Positions 17,423 to 26,313 of a DNA stretch of 64,000 bases are shown one piece after another. The stretch's first letter is position 1. The number at the start of each line of letters is the position of its first letter. This stretch comes from an uncultured cyanobacterium (GTDB taxonomy: Bacteria; Cyanobacteriota; Cyanobacteriia; PCC-6307; Cyanobiaceae). Position numbers and translations under genes: made by a program. The notes under the pieces were generated by a model. The model was given only the letters and a program-made list of their open reading frames with translations. It did not search any database and was not told the origin of the DNA. The stretch spans positions 1 to 64,000 of the forward strand of contig CAIQIA010000026.1 of assembly GCA_903871775.1 (NCBI GenBank), given 5' to 3'.

Positions 17423-17441
17423 TCGGCTCCTGGGGGGCGCC

Positions 17442-18239
17442 TCAGGGCGCCTCCAGGCCGTAGGCCCCGCTGACCTTGCAACGGCCGGCAGCCGCTGACC
17501 AGGCCTGGGCGAACTGCCCCCAGCGGAAGCTGCGGGGGTCCCGCCGGCTCTGGCTGCGATCCACGGCGGCATGGGTGGTGATGCGCCGCTGGGGAATGCC
17601 CCAGCGCAGCTGCCAGAGCAGCACCTGGCCGGCCAGGGCCCGCATCTGGGCTGGCGTGTAACCGCTGTGGGCGTCGCCGTCACCGCGGCCGTCCGGCGGT
17701 GTCTCGAGACTCACGTGCAGAGCGACATTGTTGATCGAGCCACCGGCCTGGGGGGTGCCCGGGCGGTGGCGGATGCTGGCATCGCCCCAGGCGCTCCAGC
17801 CCGCGCCGTAGGCGCGCCCACCGTCGGGCACGAGCCGCAGCACCGTGCCGTCGCGGCCGATCAGCACGTGGTAACTGGCCTGGTCCGCATCCCGGGGGTG
17901 GGGTGTGGCGAACAGGCGCAGGGTCGCCTCCAGGGGCACCACCGTCTCGTGCAGCACGATCAGGGCCGGGCGGTCGGGCACGGCGCCGCCGGCGCCATCC
18001 CGGGGGCGCCGCACGCCGAAGTTGGTGGCATCAACCGGAGCCTGGCGCTCACGCCAGCCCAGCAGGGCGGCACAGCGGTCGGCGGCGGCGCCATCGGCCG
18101 GCAGCAGCGGCACCAGCTCTGAGGCCTGGCGGTAGGGGCTGCGCAACAGGCGCCCCTGCCACCAGGCACCGGCGGCGAGACCAAGCGCCAGGGCTGAGGC
18201 CGCCACAAGGCCAAGGGTCAGCCTGGGGTCACGGCTCAA
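17442..18239 (-). CDS. N-acetylmuramoyl-L-alanine amidase (Amidase_2)
   Basis: A zinc amidase cleaving the bond between MurNAc and the stem peptide. It has 265 residues with an N-terminal membrane anchor or signal (about 8-28). The Amidase_2 domain includes IVLHETV with His97 as first zinc ligand, SYHVLIGRDG near 122-131, SINNVALHVSLE at 168-179, and THAAVDRSQ with His223 and a downstream Asp (near 234) as further ligands. It converges on the muramidase gene (19 nt apart) and overlaps the upstream membrane protein by 11 nt. This neighbourhood is therefore rich in wall hydrolases. An alternative role in recycling is possible because the anchor is weak. Confidence 0.88.
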   Translation of the reverse strand: MSRDPRLTLGLVAASALALGLAAGAWWQGRLLRSPYRQASELVPLLPADGAAADRCAALLGWRERQAPVDATNFGVRRPRDGAGGAVPDRPALIVLHETVVPLEATLRLFATPHPRDADQASYHVLIGRDGTVLRLVPDGGRAYGAGWSAWGDASIRHRPGTPQAGGSINNVALHVSLETPPDGRGDGDAHSGYTPAQMRALAGQVLLWQLRWGIPQRRITTHAAVDRSQSRRDPRSFRWGQFAQAWSAAAGRCKVSGAYGLEAP

Positions 18240-18912
18240 GGGTGGGGGAGACGCTGCGGTACAGATCCTGCAGCCCGAAGGCGAACAACGGCAACCACAG
18301 CCCGGGGAGCCAGGGGGACAGGGGCAGGGTGAGCACCGTCACCAACGCCAGCAGGGCCAGCGGCGGCAGCAGCCGCAGGGGATAAGCACGCACCAGCCGC
18401 AGGCTGGTGGCCATGGCCGTCCAGGCCTCACCACCCCGGTCGAGCAGTGCCGGCAGGGCGAGGCTCCAGCCGAAGGCCAGCACCACGCCGGGCAGCAGCA
18501 GCACCAGACCGGCAGCACCGGCCAGAGCGCCGCTCAGCAGCGGCAGCAGCACCAGGGGGAGTGGCTGCAGCACCAGGGGCCGCAGCAGATCGGCCAGACC
18601 CGTGCGATGGCCGTCGTGCCAGCGGGCCGCCGCCAGCACCAGACCCGCCAGGGCGCCGGTGAGAACCACCAGAAGCAGCGGCACCAGCAGCAGCTGCAAC
18701 CCCACGAGCTGCAGCAGGGCAGGCCCCCCCTGAAGTTCAGCGGCATCCAGGACCGGCCGCCAGCCGCTGACGGCCTGGGCCAGCAGCTGCACCAGCACCA
18801 TCGCGCCGATGCCCCAGGCCCCCAGCTTCAGGGGCGCCTGGCGGTAGAAGGCCAGGGCCGCGCCGAGACCTGCACGGGCGGAACCCTGTTGGATGGACAG
18901 CGATCGGGTCAC
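18229..18912 (-). CDS. Multi-pass membrane protein (unrecognised family)
   Basis: A 227-residue, very leucine-rich integral membrane protein with about five or six transmembrane segments. An N-terminal amphipathic region begins ARAGLGAALAFYRQAPLKLGAW. The overall pattern (paired helices, an RxxGxxDLLRPL-like cytoplasmic loop, then a helix with LLPGVVLAFGWSLALPALLD and a final LRLVRAYPLRLL) resembles the DUF975/BPSS1780-like glycerophosphoryl-type membrane regions. The match is loose and no function is claimed. The start is GTG 18912. Its 3' end overlaps the amidase gene by 11 nt, so the two are probably co-expressed. Confidence 0.65.
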   Translation of the reverse strand: MTRSLSIQQGSARAGLGAALAFYRQAPLKLGAWGIGAMVLVQLLAQAVSGWRPVLDAAELQGGPALLQLVGLQLLLVPLLLVVLTGALAGLVLAAARWHDGHRTGLADLLRPLVLQPLPLVLLPLLSGALAGAAGLVLLLPGVVLAFGWSLALPALLDRGGEAWTAMATSLRLVRAYPLRLLPPLALLALVTVLTLPLSPWLPGLWLPLFAFGLQDLYRSVSPTLEP

Positions 18913-18968
18913 CAGGTCTGGAGACAGGCGCCCAGACGGTAGGCCGTCGACCGGTCCCCTGCAGGGGC

Positions 18969-19421
18969 TCAGGGTTCGCGATACACGATCCGTCCACGGG
19001 CGTCGTTGCCGACCTCGAGCAGGTGGTTGTGCTGCATGCGATCGATGGCCTGCCGCAGGCCGGCCACGTCGGTGAGGTGGGGTGGGTCGAGGGCCAGCAG
19101 GGCGTCGTTGAGGGTGAAGCCATCGGCTGAGCGACGGGCCAGGCGCAGCAGCTGCCGCTCGAGGGGTTCAGGGGCGGGGGCGGCGGCCCGACGGGCCTCG
19201 GCGAGCAGAAAAGGCTGATTCGCCTGCTCGAGCAACCGCTGCATCTGCAGCAGGTCAAGCAGCTGGCCGATCCCCAGAAACCCCGCCGTGAACAGAAAGG
19301 CCGAACCGCTCACGGGCCGGCGCAGGTAGAGACGGTGCAGACCGCAGAACCCCACGAGGCCCAGGCCCCAGAGGGTGTAGGCCAGCACGGCCTGGCGACG
19401 CTGGGGCGCGGGTCCCTCCAT
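18969..19421 (-). CDS. TM2 domain protein
   Basis: A 150-residue protein. The first 70 residues form a TM2 domain: AYTLWGLGLVGFCGLHRLYL, then a second helix GSAFLFTAGFLGIGQLLDLL with the Gly/Asp signature. A charged linker (EARRAAAPAPEP) leads to a C-terminal domain of about 65 residues with FTLNDALLALDPPHLTDVAGLRQAIDRMQHNHLLEVG. This looks like a winged-helix or small dimerisation module. TM2 proteins have no single assigned function. The start is ATG 19421. It lies upstream of the membrane protein gene on the same strand (57 nt gap). Confidence 0.8.
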   Translation of the reverse strand: MEGPAPQRRQAVLAYTLWGLGLVGFCGLHRLYLRRPVSGSAFLFTAGFLGIGQLLDLLQMQRLLEQANQPFLLAEARRAAAPAPEPLERQLLRLARRSADGFTLNDALLALDPPHLTDVAGLRQAIDRMQHNHLLEVGNDARGRIVYREP

Positions 19422-19486
19422 CAGCGGGTCTCACGGGCATCCATCGTAGGAAAGCTGCCCGGCTGCCCTGCGTAGGATCAGACCAA

Positions 19487-21298
19487 GTGGCAGGAGACCG
19501 GGTGGCAGGGGCAACGTCGCAGACGCCGATGACCCTGCCGCGCACGAGCGACAGCCCGCAGCTGCTGCGGATCCGCCATTCGATGAGCCACGTGATGGCG
19601 ATGGCGGTGCAGACGCTCTTCCCCGCTGCCAAGGTCACCATCGGTCCGTGGACCGACAGCGGCTTCTATTACGACTTCGATCACCCCGAGCCCTTCACCG
19701 AGGCCGACCTCAAGGCGATCCGCAAGGAGATGATCAAGATCATCAACCGGCGCCTGCCCCTCGAACGGGTGGAGGTGAGCCGCGAGGAAGCCGAACGGCG
19801 GATACGCGCCCAGAACGAGCCCTACAAGCTCGAAATCCTGGCGGGGCTCCAGGACCCCATCACCCTTTACACCCTCGGCGATGGCTGGTGGGACCTCTGC
19901 GCCGGTCCCCACGTGGCCCACACCGGTGAGCTCGATGCCCGCGCCTTCGAGCTCGAAAGCGTTGCCGGGGCCTACTGGCGGGGCGACGAGCGCAATGCCC
20001 AGCTGCAGCGCATCTATGGCACGGCCTGGGAAACCCCCGAGCAGCTGGAGGAGCACCAGCGCCGCCGCCAGGAGGCCCTGCGGCGGGACCACCGCCGCAT
20101 CGGCACCGACCTGGACCTGTTCTCGATCGAGCAGGAAGCCGGCGCCGGGCTGGTGTTCTGGCATCCCCGCGGCGCCCGGATGCGCCTGGCCATCGAGGAC
20201 CTCTGGCGCCGGGAGCACTTCGCCGCCGGCTACGAGCTGCTTTACACGCCCCATGTGGCCGACATCAACCTCTGGCGCACCTCGGGCCACCTCGATTTCT
20301 ACGCCGAGAGCATGTTCGGGCCGATGCCGGTCGACGAGCGGGACTACCAGCTCAAGCCGATGAACTGCCCGTTCCACGTGCTCACCTACGCGAGCCGCCT
20401 GCGCAGCTACCGCGAGCTGCCGATCCGCTGGGCCGAACTGGGCACGGTCTACCGCTACGAGCGCCCGGGGGTGATGCACGGGCTGATGCGGGTGCGGGGC
20501 TTCACCCAGGACGACGCCCACATCTTCTGCCTGCCCGATCAGATCGGGGACGAGATCCTCGGCGTGCTCAACCTCACCGAGGCGATCCTCAGCACCTTCG
20601 ATTTCCGCAGTTACCAGATCAACCTCTCGACCCGGCCCGAGAAGTCGATCGGTGACGACGCGGTGTGGGAGCTGGCGACGGCGGGCCTGGTCGAGGCCCT
20701 CGACCGCAAGGGCTGGAGCTACACTGTCGATGACGGGGGCGGCGCCTTCTATGGCCCGAAGATCGACCTCAAGATCGAAGACGCCATCGGACGCCTCTGG
20801 CAGTGCTCAACGGTGCAGCTCGATTTCAACCTGCCCGAACGCTTCGACCTGCACTACGTCGCCGCCGATGGCAGCCGCCAGCGGCCGATCATGATCCACC
20901 GGGCGATCTTCGGATCGCTGGAACGGTTCTTCGGGATCATGACTGAGAACTATGCGGGCGATTTCCCCTTCTGGCTGGCTCCCGAATCGATCCGGCTGCT
21001 GCCGGTCACCGATGAGGTGCTGCCCTGGGCCGAGACCCTGCAGGCCGAACTGCGGGCCGCCGGGGTGCAGGCGGGCATCGACCGCAGCGGCGACCGCCTG
21101 GGCAAGCTGATCCGCACGGGCGAACAGCAGAAGATTCCTGTGCTGGCGGTCATCGGTGCCCAGGAGGCCGCCGAGGATGCCATCAGCCTGCGCAGCCGTC
21201 GCCAGGGGGACCTCGGACGCCAGCCCCGGCAGGCGGTCGTGGCCGCCGCGGCCCGGGCGGTGCGCGAACGGCTCGCCGGTCTCGATCTGCCGGCCTGA
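19487..21298 (+). CDS. thrS: Threonyl-tRNA synthetase without TGS domain
   Basis: A class II synthetase charging tRNA-Thr. The protein begins almost directly at the second additional (editing) domain: HSMSH at 31-35 and CAGPH at 138-142, the zinc-type HxxxH/CxxxH editing site. The catalytic domain follows, with the zinc cysteine Cys294 in MNCPFHVL, motif 2 around RYERPGVMHGLMRVRGFTQDDAHIF, and motif 3 around MIHRAIFGSLERF. A C-terminal anticodon-binding domain covers about 500-595. The N-terminal TGS domain of most bacterial ThrS is absent; the same short form is known in other picocyanobacteria. The start is GTG 19487; in-frame ATG 19529 would also keep all domains. Confidence 0.96.
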   Translation: MAGDRVAGATSQTPMTLPRTSDSPQLLRIRHSMSHVMAMAVQTLFPAAKVTIGPWTDSGFYYDFDHPEPFTEADLKAIRKEMIKIINRRLPLERVEVSREEAERRIRAQNEPYKLEILAGLQDPITLYTLGDGWWDLCAGPHVAHTGELDARAFELESVAGAYWRGDERNAQLQRIYGTAWETPEQLEEHQRRRQEALRRDHRRIGTDLDLFSIEQEAGAGLVFWHPRGARMRLAIEDLWRREHFAAGYELLYTPHVADINLWRTSGHLDFYAESMFGPMPVDERDYQLKPMNCPFHVLTYASRLRSYRELPIRWAELGTVYRYERPGVMHGLMRVRGFTQDDAHIFCLPDQIGDEILGVLNLTEAILSTFDFRSYQINLSTRPEKSIGDDAVWELATAGLVEALDRKGWSYTVDDGGGAFYGPKIDLKIEDAIGRLWQCSTVQLDFNLPERFDLHYVAADGSRQRPIMIHRAIFGSLERFFGIMTENYAGDFPFWLAPESIRLLPVTDEVLPWAETLQAELRAAGVQAGIDRSGDRLGKLIRTGEQQKIPVLAVIGAQEAAEDAISLRSRRQGDLGRQPRQAVVAAAARAVRERLAGLDLPA

Positions 21299-21303
21299 CC
21301 GCC

Positions 21304-22329
21304 ATGGACCTGCTGCTGGCCGGCGATCTGGGGGGCACCAAGACCCTCCTGGCCCTCTACACCCCGGGAACCCCCCGTCCGCAGCAGGTGGCGGTGCAGA
21401 GCTTTGTCTCCGGCGCCTGGCCCGGGCTGGAGCCGATGGTGCAGCAGTTTCTGGCCGACCATCGGCCGGCGGGGGCTCGGTGCCGGGCCGCTGGACTGGC
21501 GGTCGCCGGCCCCGTGGCCGGTGACCACGCCCGCATCACCAACCTGGGCTGGGAGCTGCGGGCCGATGCACTGGCAGCGGCCGCAGGCGGCTGCCCGCTG
21601 GAGCTGATCAACGACTTCGCCGTGCTGATTTATGCCCTGCCGCTGCTGGCGCCCGACCAGCAGGCTCCCCTGCAGGCGGGCCAGGCCGATCCGGCCGGAC
21701 CGCTGGCCATCCTCGGAGCCGGCACCGGGCTGGGAATGGCCCGGGGCGTCCGCCGGCAGGGCAGCCTCCTGGCCCTGGCCAGTGAGGGGGGCCACCGCTG
21801 CTTCGCCGCCGAGACCGAGGACGAGTGGGAGCTGAGCCAGTGGCTGGGCCGCGAACTGGGCCTCGATCGCCTGTCGCTCGAGCGGATCGTGAGCGGCACG
21901 GGCCTGGGGCACATCGCCTGTTGGCGGCTGAGCGACGCCGACGGCCATCCCCTGCAGGCCGAGGCCCGGGCCTGGCGTCAGGCGCCGGCGGCCGTGGGCG
22001 GCCCCGACCTGCCGGCCCTCGTGGCGGCGGCGGCGAGCGCCGGCGACCCTGCCGCCCGCGCAGTGGTGGACCTGTGGCTGGGGGCCTACGGGTCGGCGGC
22101 AGGGGATCTGGCGGTGCACGAGATGGCCACCGGTGGTCTGTGGGTGGGCGGCGGCACCACCCGCAAGCAGCTGTCGGGGCTGCAGTCGCCACGGTTTCTG
22201 GAGCGCATGCGTCGCAAGGGGCGATTCAGCGATCTGGTGGCCGGCCTGCCCGTGACCGCCCTCACCGACCCGGGGGCAGGCCTGTTCGGGGCCGCCTGCC
22301 GGGCCCAGCTGCTGGCAGAGTGCGGCTGA
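21304..22329 (+). CDS. glk: Glucokinase (Glk family)
   Basis: Phosphorylates glucose to glucose-6-phosphate with ATP in the cytoplasm. The protein is 341 residues, with the ATP-binding phosphate-1 motif LAGDLGGTKTLLAL at 5-18, LAVAGPV, LINDFAVLIYALP, the adenosine region ILGAGTGLGMA, and ASEGGHRCFAA, which fits the proteobacterial/cyanobacterial Glk family rather than ROK. It starts 6 nt after thrS and is followed by thrB after 23 nt, so this is one transcription unit. A second sugar kinase of the ROK family lies near 31 kb. Confidence 0.93.
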   Translation: MDLLLAGDLGGTKTLLALYTPGTPRPQQVAVQSFVSGAWPGLEPMVQQFLADHRPAGARCRAAGLAVAGPVAGDHARITNLGWELRADALAAAAGGCPLELINDFAVLIYALPLLAPDQQAPLQAGQADPAGPLAILGAGTGLGMARGVRRQGSLLALASEGGHRCFAAETEDEWELSQWLGRELGLDRLSLERIVSGTGLGHIACWRLSDADGHPLQAEARAWRQAPAAVGGPDLPALVAAAASAGDPAARAVVDLWLGAYGSAAGDLAVHEMATGGLWVGGGTTRKQLSGLQSPRFLERMRRKGRFSDLVAGLPVTALTDPGAGLFGAACRAQLLAECG

Positions 22330-22352
22330 GGCGCAGCCTGGGGACAGCGGCG

Positions 22353-23306
22353 ATGGAGAACGGGGAGAAGGGGGCAGGCCGGCAGGCCGTTCAGGTGAAC
22401 GTGCCGGCCACCACCGCCAACATCGGTCCTGGGTTCGATTGCCTGGGGGCGGCCCTCAACCTCAACAACACCTTTCATCTGCGCAGCCTCAAGGCCGACA
22501 GCGAAGACTTTGAACTCATCATCGAAAGCACCGAGGGTTCCCATCTGCGCGGGGGGCCCGAGAACCTGATCTACCGGTCAGCCCAGCGGGTGTGGCGAGA
22601 GATCGGCTGTGCACCGCGGGCCCTCGAGGCCAGGGTGCATCTGGCGGTGCCGCCGGCCCGGGGCCTGGGCAGCAGCGCCACCGCCATCGTCGCCGGGCTG
22701 CTGGGGGCCAATGCCCTCGAGGGTGAACCCCTGGGCAAGGAGAAGCTGCTCGAGCTGGCGATCGACATCGAGGGGCATCCAGACAATGTGGTGCCCTCCC
22801 TGCTGGGGGGTCTGTGCCTGACGGCCCGCGCCGCCTCGCACCGCTGGCGGGTGGTGCGTTGCGAATGGCACCGGCAGGTGCAGGCGGTGGTGGCGATTCC
22901 CAGCATCCGGCTGTCGACCGCCGATGCCCGCCGGGCCATGCCTCGGCAGGTGAGCATCCCGGATGCGGTGGCCAACCTCGGTTCGCTCACCCTGCTGCTG
23001 CAGGGTCTGCGCAGCGGCAACGGCGATCTGATCGCCGACGGCATGCACGACCGCCTGCACGAGCCCTACCGCTGGCCCCTGATCCAGGGGGGCGTGCAGG
23101 TGCGTGAGGCGGCGCTGCAGGCAGGGGCCTGGGGCTGTGTGATCAGCGGCGCCGGCCCCAGCGTGCTGGCCCTGGGGCCCCGCAGCAGCGGGGCCGCCGT
23201 GGCGAAGGCGATGGAGCAGGCCTGGACGGAGGCCGGGGTGAGCTGCCGGGCCGAGATCCTCGAACTGCAGCAGGAAGGGAGCAGCTGGACGGCCCTGGAG
23301 GCGTGA
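22353..23306 (+). CDS. thrB: Homoserine kinase ThrB
   Basis: A GHMP-family kinase making O-phosphohomoserine for threonine synthesis. The 317-residue protein has the N-terminal strand VQVNVPATTANIGPGFDCLGAAL, the GHMP phosphate-binding loop PPARGLGSSAT at 100-110, GHPDNVVPSLLGG, and the C-terminal motif GCVISGAGPSVLAL. The start is ATG 22353; the frame is open upstream, but that is a shadow of glk. In many cyanobacteria thrB is followed by ndhD. Here an outer-membrane protein gene lies between them. Confidence 0.95.
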   Translation: MENGEKGAGRQAVQVNVPATTANIGPGFDCLGAALNLNNTFHLRSLKADSEDFELIIESTEGSHLRGGPENLIYRSAQRVWREIGCAPRALEARVHLAVPPARGLGSSATAIVAGLLGANALEGEPLGKEKLLELAIDIEGHPDNVVPSLLGGLCLTARAASHRWRVVRCEWHRQVQAVVAIPSIRLSTADARRAMPRQVSIPDAVANLGSLTLLLQGLRSGNGDLIADGMHDRLHEPYRWPLIQGGVQVREAALQAGAWGCVISGAGPSVLALGPRSSGAAVAKAMEQAWTEAGVSCRAEILELQQEGSSWTALEA

Positions 23307-23474
23307 GTCGCTGCAGCCGCGACGCACAACTCAAGCCGACCATCGCGCATTATACGCTGGTGAGCGAAAATTGTCCGCCCATCGGGAACAGTGCACAGGC
23401 AGGTCGCCCGGCCGTTGTGAATGCCATCGCCGGTGGATTGACTACACGTGTGCGTGACGTGTCTGCATCACCCC

Positions 23475-24539
23475 GTGAATCGCCTTCTTCTCGCTTCTGC
23501 CCTCCTGGGCGCCACCCTTCCCTCCCTCGTCGCCCCGGCCGTCCGGGCTGAGGAGGCCGTCAAGACCCAGGACCAGCTCCTGGCTCAGTCCTACGGCACC
23601 ACCCGCGTGGTGACCCCCGTCTCCTACGAGCAGGGCACCGGTTTCTACGGCACCATCGGCGTGGGCGCCTCCTGGGCCACCAACGTCTCCGCCAGCGGTG
23701 ACAGCCGGACCAACAACTGGGTCAACGGCAATGCCTTCAACGTCGTGCCCGCCTTCAGCGCCGGCTCGATCATCGACAACCTGAGCACCATCACGGTCAA
23801 CCCCCGGGTCAAGACCAAGTTCGGCGGCGGTTTCGCCGGTGAAGCCGGCCTGGGTTACGACTTCGGCGACGTGCGCGCTGAACTGACCTACGTCTACAAC
23901 AACCACACCGTCAACAGCGTTTCCGGCGAGCTCAAGCCCCGCCTGAACCTGTACGGCAACCAATACGCCCTGCGCACCCGCGGCCTGGCCGTTGACGGTG
24001 GCAGCAGCACCAACAGCAACAGCGTCTTCGGTTCGCTGTACTACGACATCCCCACCGGCAGCCGCTGGGTGCCCTACATCGGTGGCGGTATCGGCTACAC
24101 CAACGTCAGCTGGGATGGCGTGGACTTCAACAACGTCCGCTACACCACCGCCACGGTTCTGCCGAACCTGCCCTACAACGCCGCCACCCAGGGCTCCACT
24201 GTTCTGAACCAGAACCTGTGGCGTCGCGGCGGTGTGAGCTACGGCAACCAGAACGTCGGTCTGTTCGGCTACCAGGCCAAGGCCGGTCTGACCTACGTGG
24301 CCAGCTGCACCACCGACGTGTTTGCTGAGGGCACCTACCAGGGCGCCAGCAACTTCGAGGTCAGCGGCTTCAACTTCGGCTCCCTCAACTCCTGGGGCGG
24401 CCGGATCGGTGCCCGCTTCCGCTTCGCCGACACCTGCGCCAAGCCCGTGGTGGTCAAGCCCGCGCCCAAGCCGGCTCCCGCTCCTGTCTACGTGCCCCCC
24501 GCCGAGCCCGCCCCCGAGCCCATCCGCGGCCTCTGGTGA
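23475..24539 (+). CDS. Outer-membrane beta-barrel protein with proline-rich C-terminal tail
   Basis: A 354-residue exported protein. A signal peptide covers about 1-25 (LLLASALLGATLPSLVAPAVRA). A region of alternating strands rich in Gly, Asn, Tyr and Ser follows, with typical barrel pieces: FYGTIGVGASWATNV, FAGEAGLGYDFGDVRAELTY, WVPYIGGGIGYTNV, and the closing strand SWGGRIGARFRFADTC. After the barrel comes a 30-residue Lys/Pro/Ala tail ending in RGLW. It looks like an OmpA linker but has no OmpA domain after it. It resembles the P44/Msp2-type surface barrel group. The start is taken as GTG 23475; GTG 23448 is also in frame. Codons are strongly optimised (AAC, GGC, TAC), suggesting high expression. 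Confidence 0.8.
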   Translation: MNRLLLASALLGATLPSLVAPAVRAEEAVKTQDQLLAQSYGTTRVVTPVSYEQGTGFYGTIGVGASWATNVSASGDSRTNNWVNGNAFNVVPAFSAGSIIDNLSTITVNPRVKTKFGGGFAGEAGLGYDFGDVRAELTYVYNNHTVNSVSGELKPRLNLYGNQYALRTRGLAVDGGSSTNSNSVFGSLYYDIPTGSRWVPYIGGGIGYTNVSWDGVDFNNVRYTTATVLPNLPYNAATQGSTVLNQNLWRRGGVSYGNQNVGLFGYQAKAGLTYVASCTTDVFAEGTYQGASNFEVSGFNFGSLNSWGGRIGARFRFADTCAKPVVVKPAPKPAPAPVYVPPAEPAPEPIRGLW

Positions 24540-24587
24540 TCCGGCGGGATCCTTCGGATCCCGGCACAGTCCGGTTCTTCGAACCAC

Positions 24588-24611
24588 AGGGCGCCCTCGG
24601 GCGCCCTTTTT
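24588..24611 (+). terminator. Rho-independent terminator after the outer-membrane barrel gene
   Basis: An 8-bp GC stem (24588-24595 pairing with 24600-24607, loop ctcg) is followed by T residues to 24611. About 30 nt earlier a second hairpin (24546-24552 with 24556-24562) sits just after the stop codon. Together they should isolate the barrel transcript from ndhD. Confidence 0.85.
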
Positions 24612-24713
24612 CATTGGCGATTCCCTGCCGCACCCGCCGTCCCACTGAGCACATCTACCCAGTGGCGGGATGGCCGCTGGTAGCCTTGGCCTCGCCTCAG
24701 CGCCGTTCGTCCG

Positions 24714-26261
24714 TTGGACCTCAGCCCCAGTGCCGGCGAGCTGCCCTGGCTCAGCCTGATCGTGCTGCTTCCCCTGGCGGGGGCCCTGCTGCTGGCGGTG
24801 TTGCCTCCGCGGGCCCAGGGCGCCGTGCGCTGGCTGGCCCTGGGGGTGCTGATCGCCGACCTGGCGTTGATGCTGCTGGCCTTCAGCCGCCACTTCGACC
24901 CCACCGTCGGCTCCCTGCAACTGGTGGAGCGCATCAGCTGGGTGCCGGCCATGGGCCTCGAGTGGAGCCTGGGTGCCGACGGCCTGTCGGCACCGCTGGT
25001 GCTGCTCAGCGGGGTAATCACCCTGCTGACGGTGGCCGCCAGCTGGACGGTGGAGCGCAAGCCCAGGCTCTACTTCGCCCTCCTGCTGGCCCAGGCCTCG
25101 GCCCAGGCGGTGGTCTTTCTCTCCCAGGACTTTCTGCTGTTCTTCCTGGCCTGGGAGCTGGAACTGGTGCCGGTCTACCTGCTGATCGCCATCTGGGGGG
25201 GAAGCCGCCGCCAGTACGCGGCCACCAAGTTCATCCTCTACACCGCCACCGCTTCACTCCTGATCCTTGTGAGCGGTCTGGCCCTGGCCTTCAGCGGTGA
25301 TCACTTCACCCTCAACCTCAGCGAACTCACGGCCCGCAGCGCCAGCGGCACCTTCGGCCTTCTCTGTTATCTCGGCTTTCTGGTGGGCTTCGGGGTCAAG
25401 CTGCCGATCTTCCCCCTGCACACCTGGCTGCCCGACGCCCATGGCGAGGCCAATGCGCCGGTGTCGATGCTGCTGGCCGGTGTGCTGCTCAAGATGGGCG
25501 GCTACGCCCTGCTGCGCTTCAACGTGCAGATGCTGCCCGAGGCCCATCTGATCCTGGCACCGGCCCTGATCGTGCTGGGCATCGTCAACATCCTCTACGG
25601 CGCCCTCAACGCCTTCGGGCAGGACAACGTCAAGCGGCGCATCGCCTGCAGTTCGGTGAGCCACATGGGCTTCGTGCTGCTCGGCATCGGCGCCATCGAT
25701 GCCCTTGGACTGAGCGGGGCGATGCTGCAGATGGTCAGCCATGGCCTCATCGCCGCGGCCATGTTCTTCTTCACGGGCGTGTTCTACGAGCGCACGAAGA
25801 CCCTCTCGATCCCGAACATGGGTGGCCTGGCGAAGGCCCTGCCGATCACCTTCGCCTGCTTCCTGGCCAGCTCCCTCGCCTCCCTGGCCCTGCCGGGCAT
25901 GAGCGGCTTCGTCAGCGAGATCACGGTCTTTCTTGGTCTCACCGAAAGCGACCGCTTCACCCTGCCGTTCCGGGTGGTGTGCATCGTGCTCGCGGCCGTG
26001 GGACTGATGCTCACCCCGGTCTATCTGCTCAGCCTCTGCCGCCGTGTCTTCTTCGGTCCGCGGATTCCGGCCCTGGCCGTGGTGGGTGACATGCGCCCGC
26101 GGGAGCTGCTGATCGGCCTCACCCTGCTGGTGCCGACGATGGTGATCGGCTTCTGGCCGCGGGTGGCGATCGACCTGTACGAAGCCAGCACCGACGCCCT
26201 GGCCGGTGTTCTGGGCCAGACGGCCCTGGTGGCCCTGACCCGGGCCACGGTGACGGGCTAG
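24714..26261 (+). CDS. ndhD: NAD(P)H-quinone oxidoreductase chain 4 (NdhD)
   Basis: A proton-pumping membrane subunit of the cyanobacterial NDH-1 complex, used in respiration and cyclic electron flow in the thylakoid. The protein is 515 residues with about 14 transmembrane helices. It has the antiporter-like signatures [21 protein letters not shown] (with the essential Glu), [32 protein letters not shown], and [11 protein letters not shown]. The length and sequence fit NdhD1/D2 of NDH-1L rather than the CO2-uptake forms, but this is not certain. It starts with TTG 24714, preceded by the terminator of the barrel gene. Confidence 0.95.
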   Translation: MDLSPSAGELPWLSLIVLLPLAGALLLAVLPPRAQGAVRWLALGVLIADLALMLLAFSRHFDPTVGSLQLVERISWVPAMGLEWSLGADGLSAPLVLLSGVITLLTVAASWTVERKPRLYFALLLAQASAQAVVFLSQDFLLFFLAWELELVPVYLLIAIWGGSRRQYAATKFILYTATASLLILVSGLALAFSGDHFTLNLSELTARSASGTFGLLCYLGFLVGFGVKLPIFPLHTWLPDAHGEANAPVSMLLAGVLLKMGGYALLRFNVQMLPEAHLILAPALIVLGIVNILYGALNAFGQDNVKRRIACSSVSHMGFVLLGIGAIDALGLSGAMLQMVSHGLIAAAMFFFTGVFYERTKTLSIPNMGGLAKALPITFACFLASSLASLALPGMSGFVSEITVFLGLTESDRFTLPFRVVCIVLAAVGLMLTPVYLLSLCRRVFFGPRIPALAVVGDMRPRELLIGLTLLVPTMVIGFWPRVAIDLYEASTDALAGVLGQTALVALTRATVTG

Positions 26262-26313
26262 GTCTGGAGATACTGGGCCCAACGCTGCCCAGACCGCTGC
26301 TGCGGTCCTGTCC

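Noticed and set aside
16754-18239. Prophage lysis cassette (muramidase plus amidase)
   Set aside because: No holin, phage structural or integrase gene is near, the genes converge, and the amidase looks membrane-anchored. Housekeeping wall enzymes are more likely.
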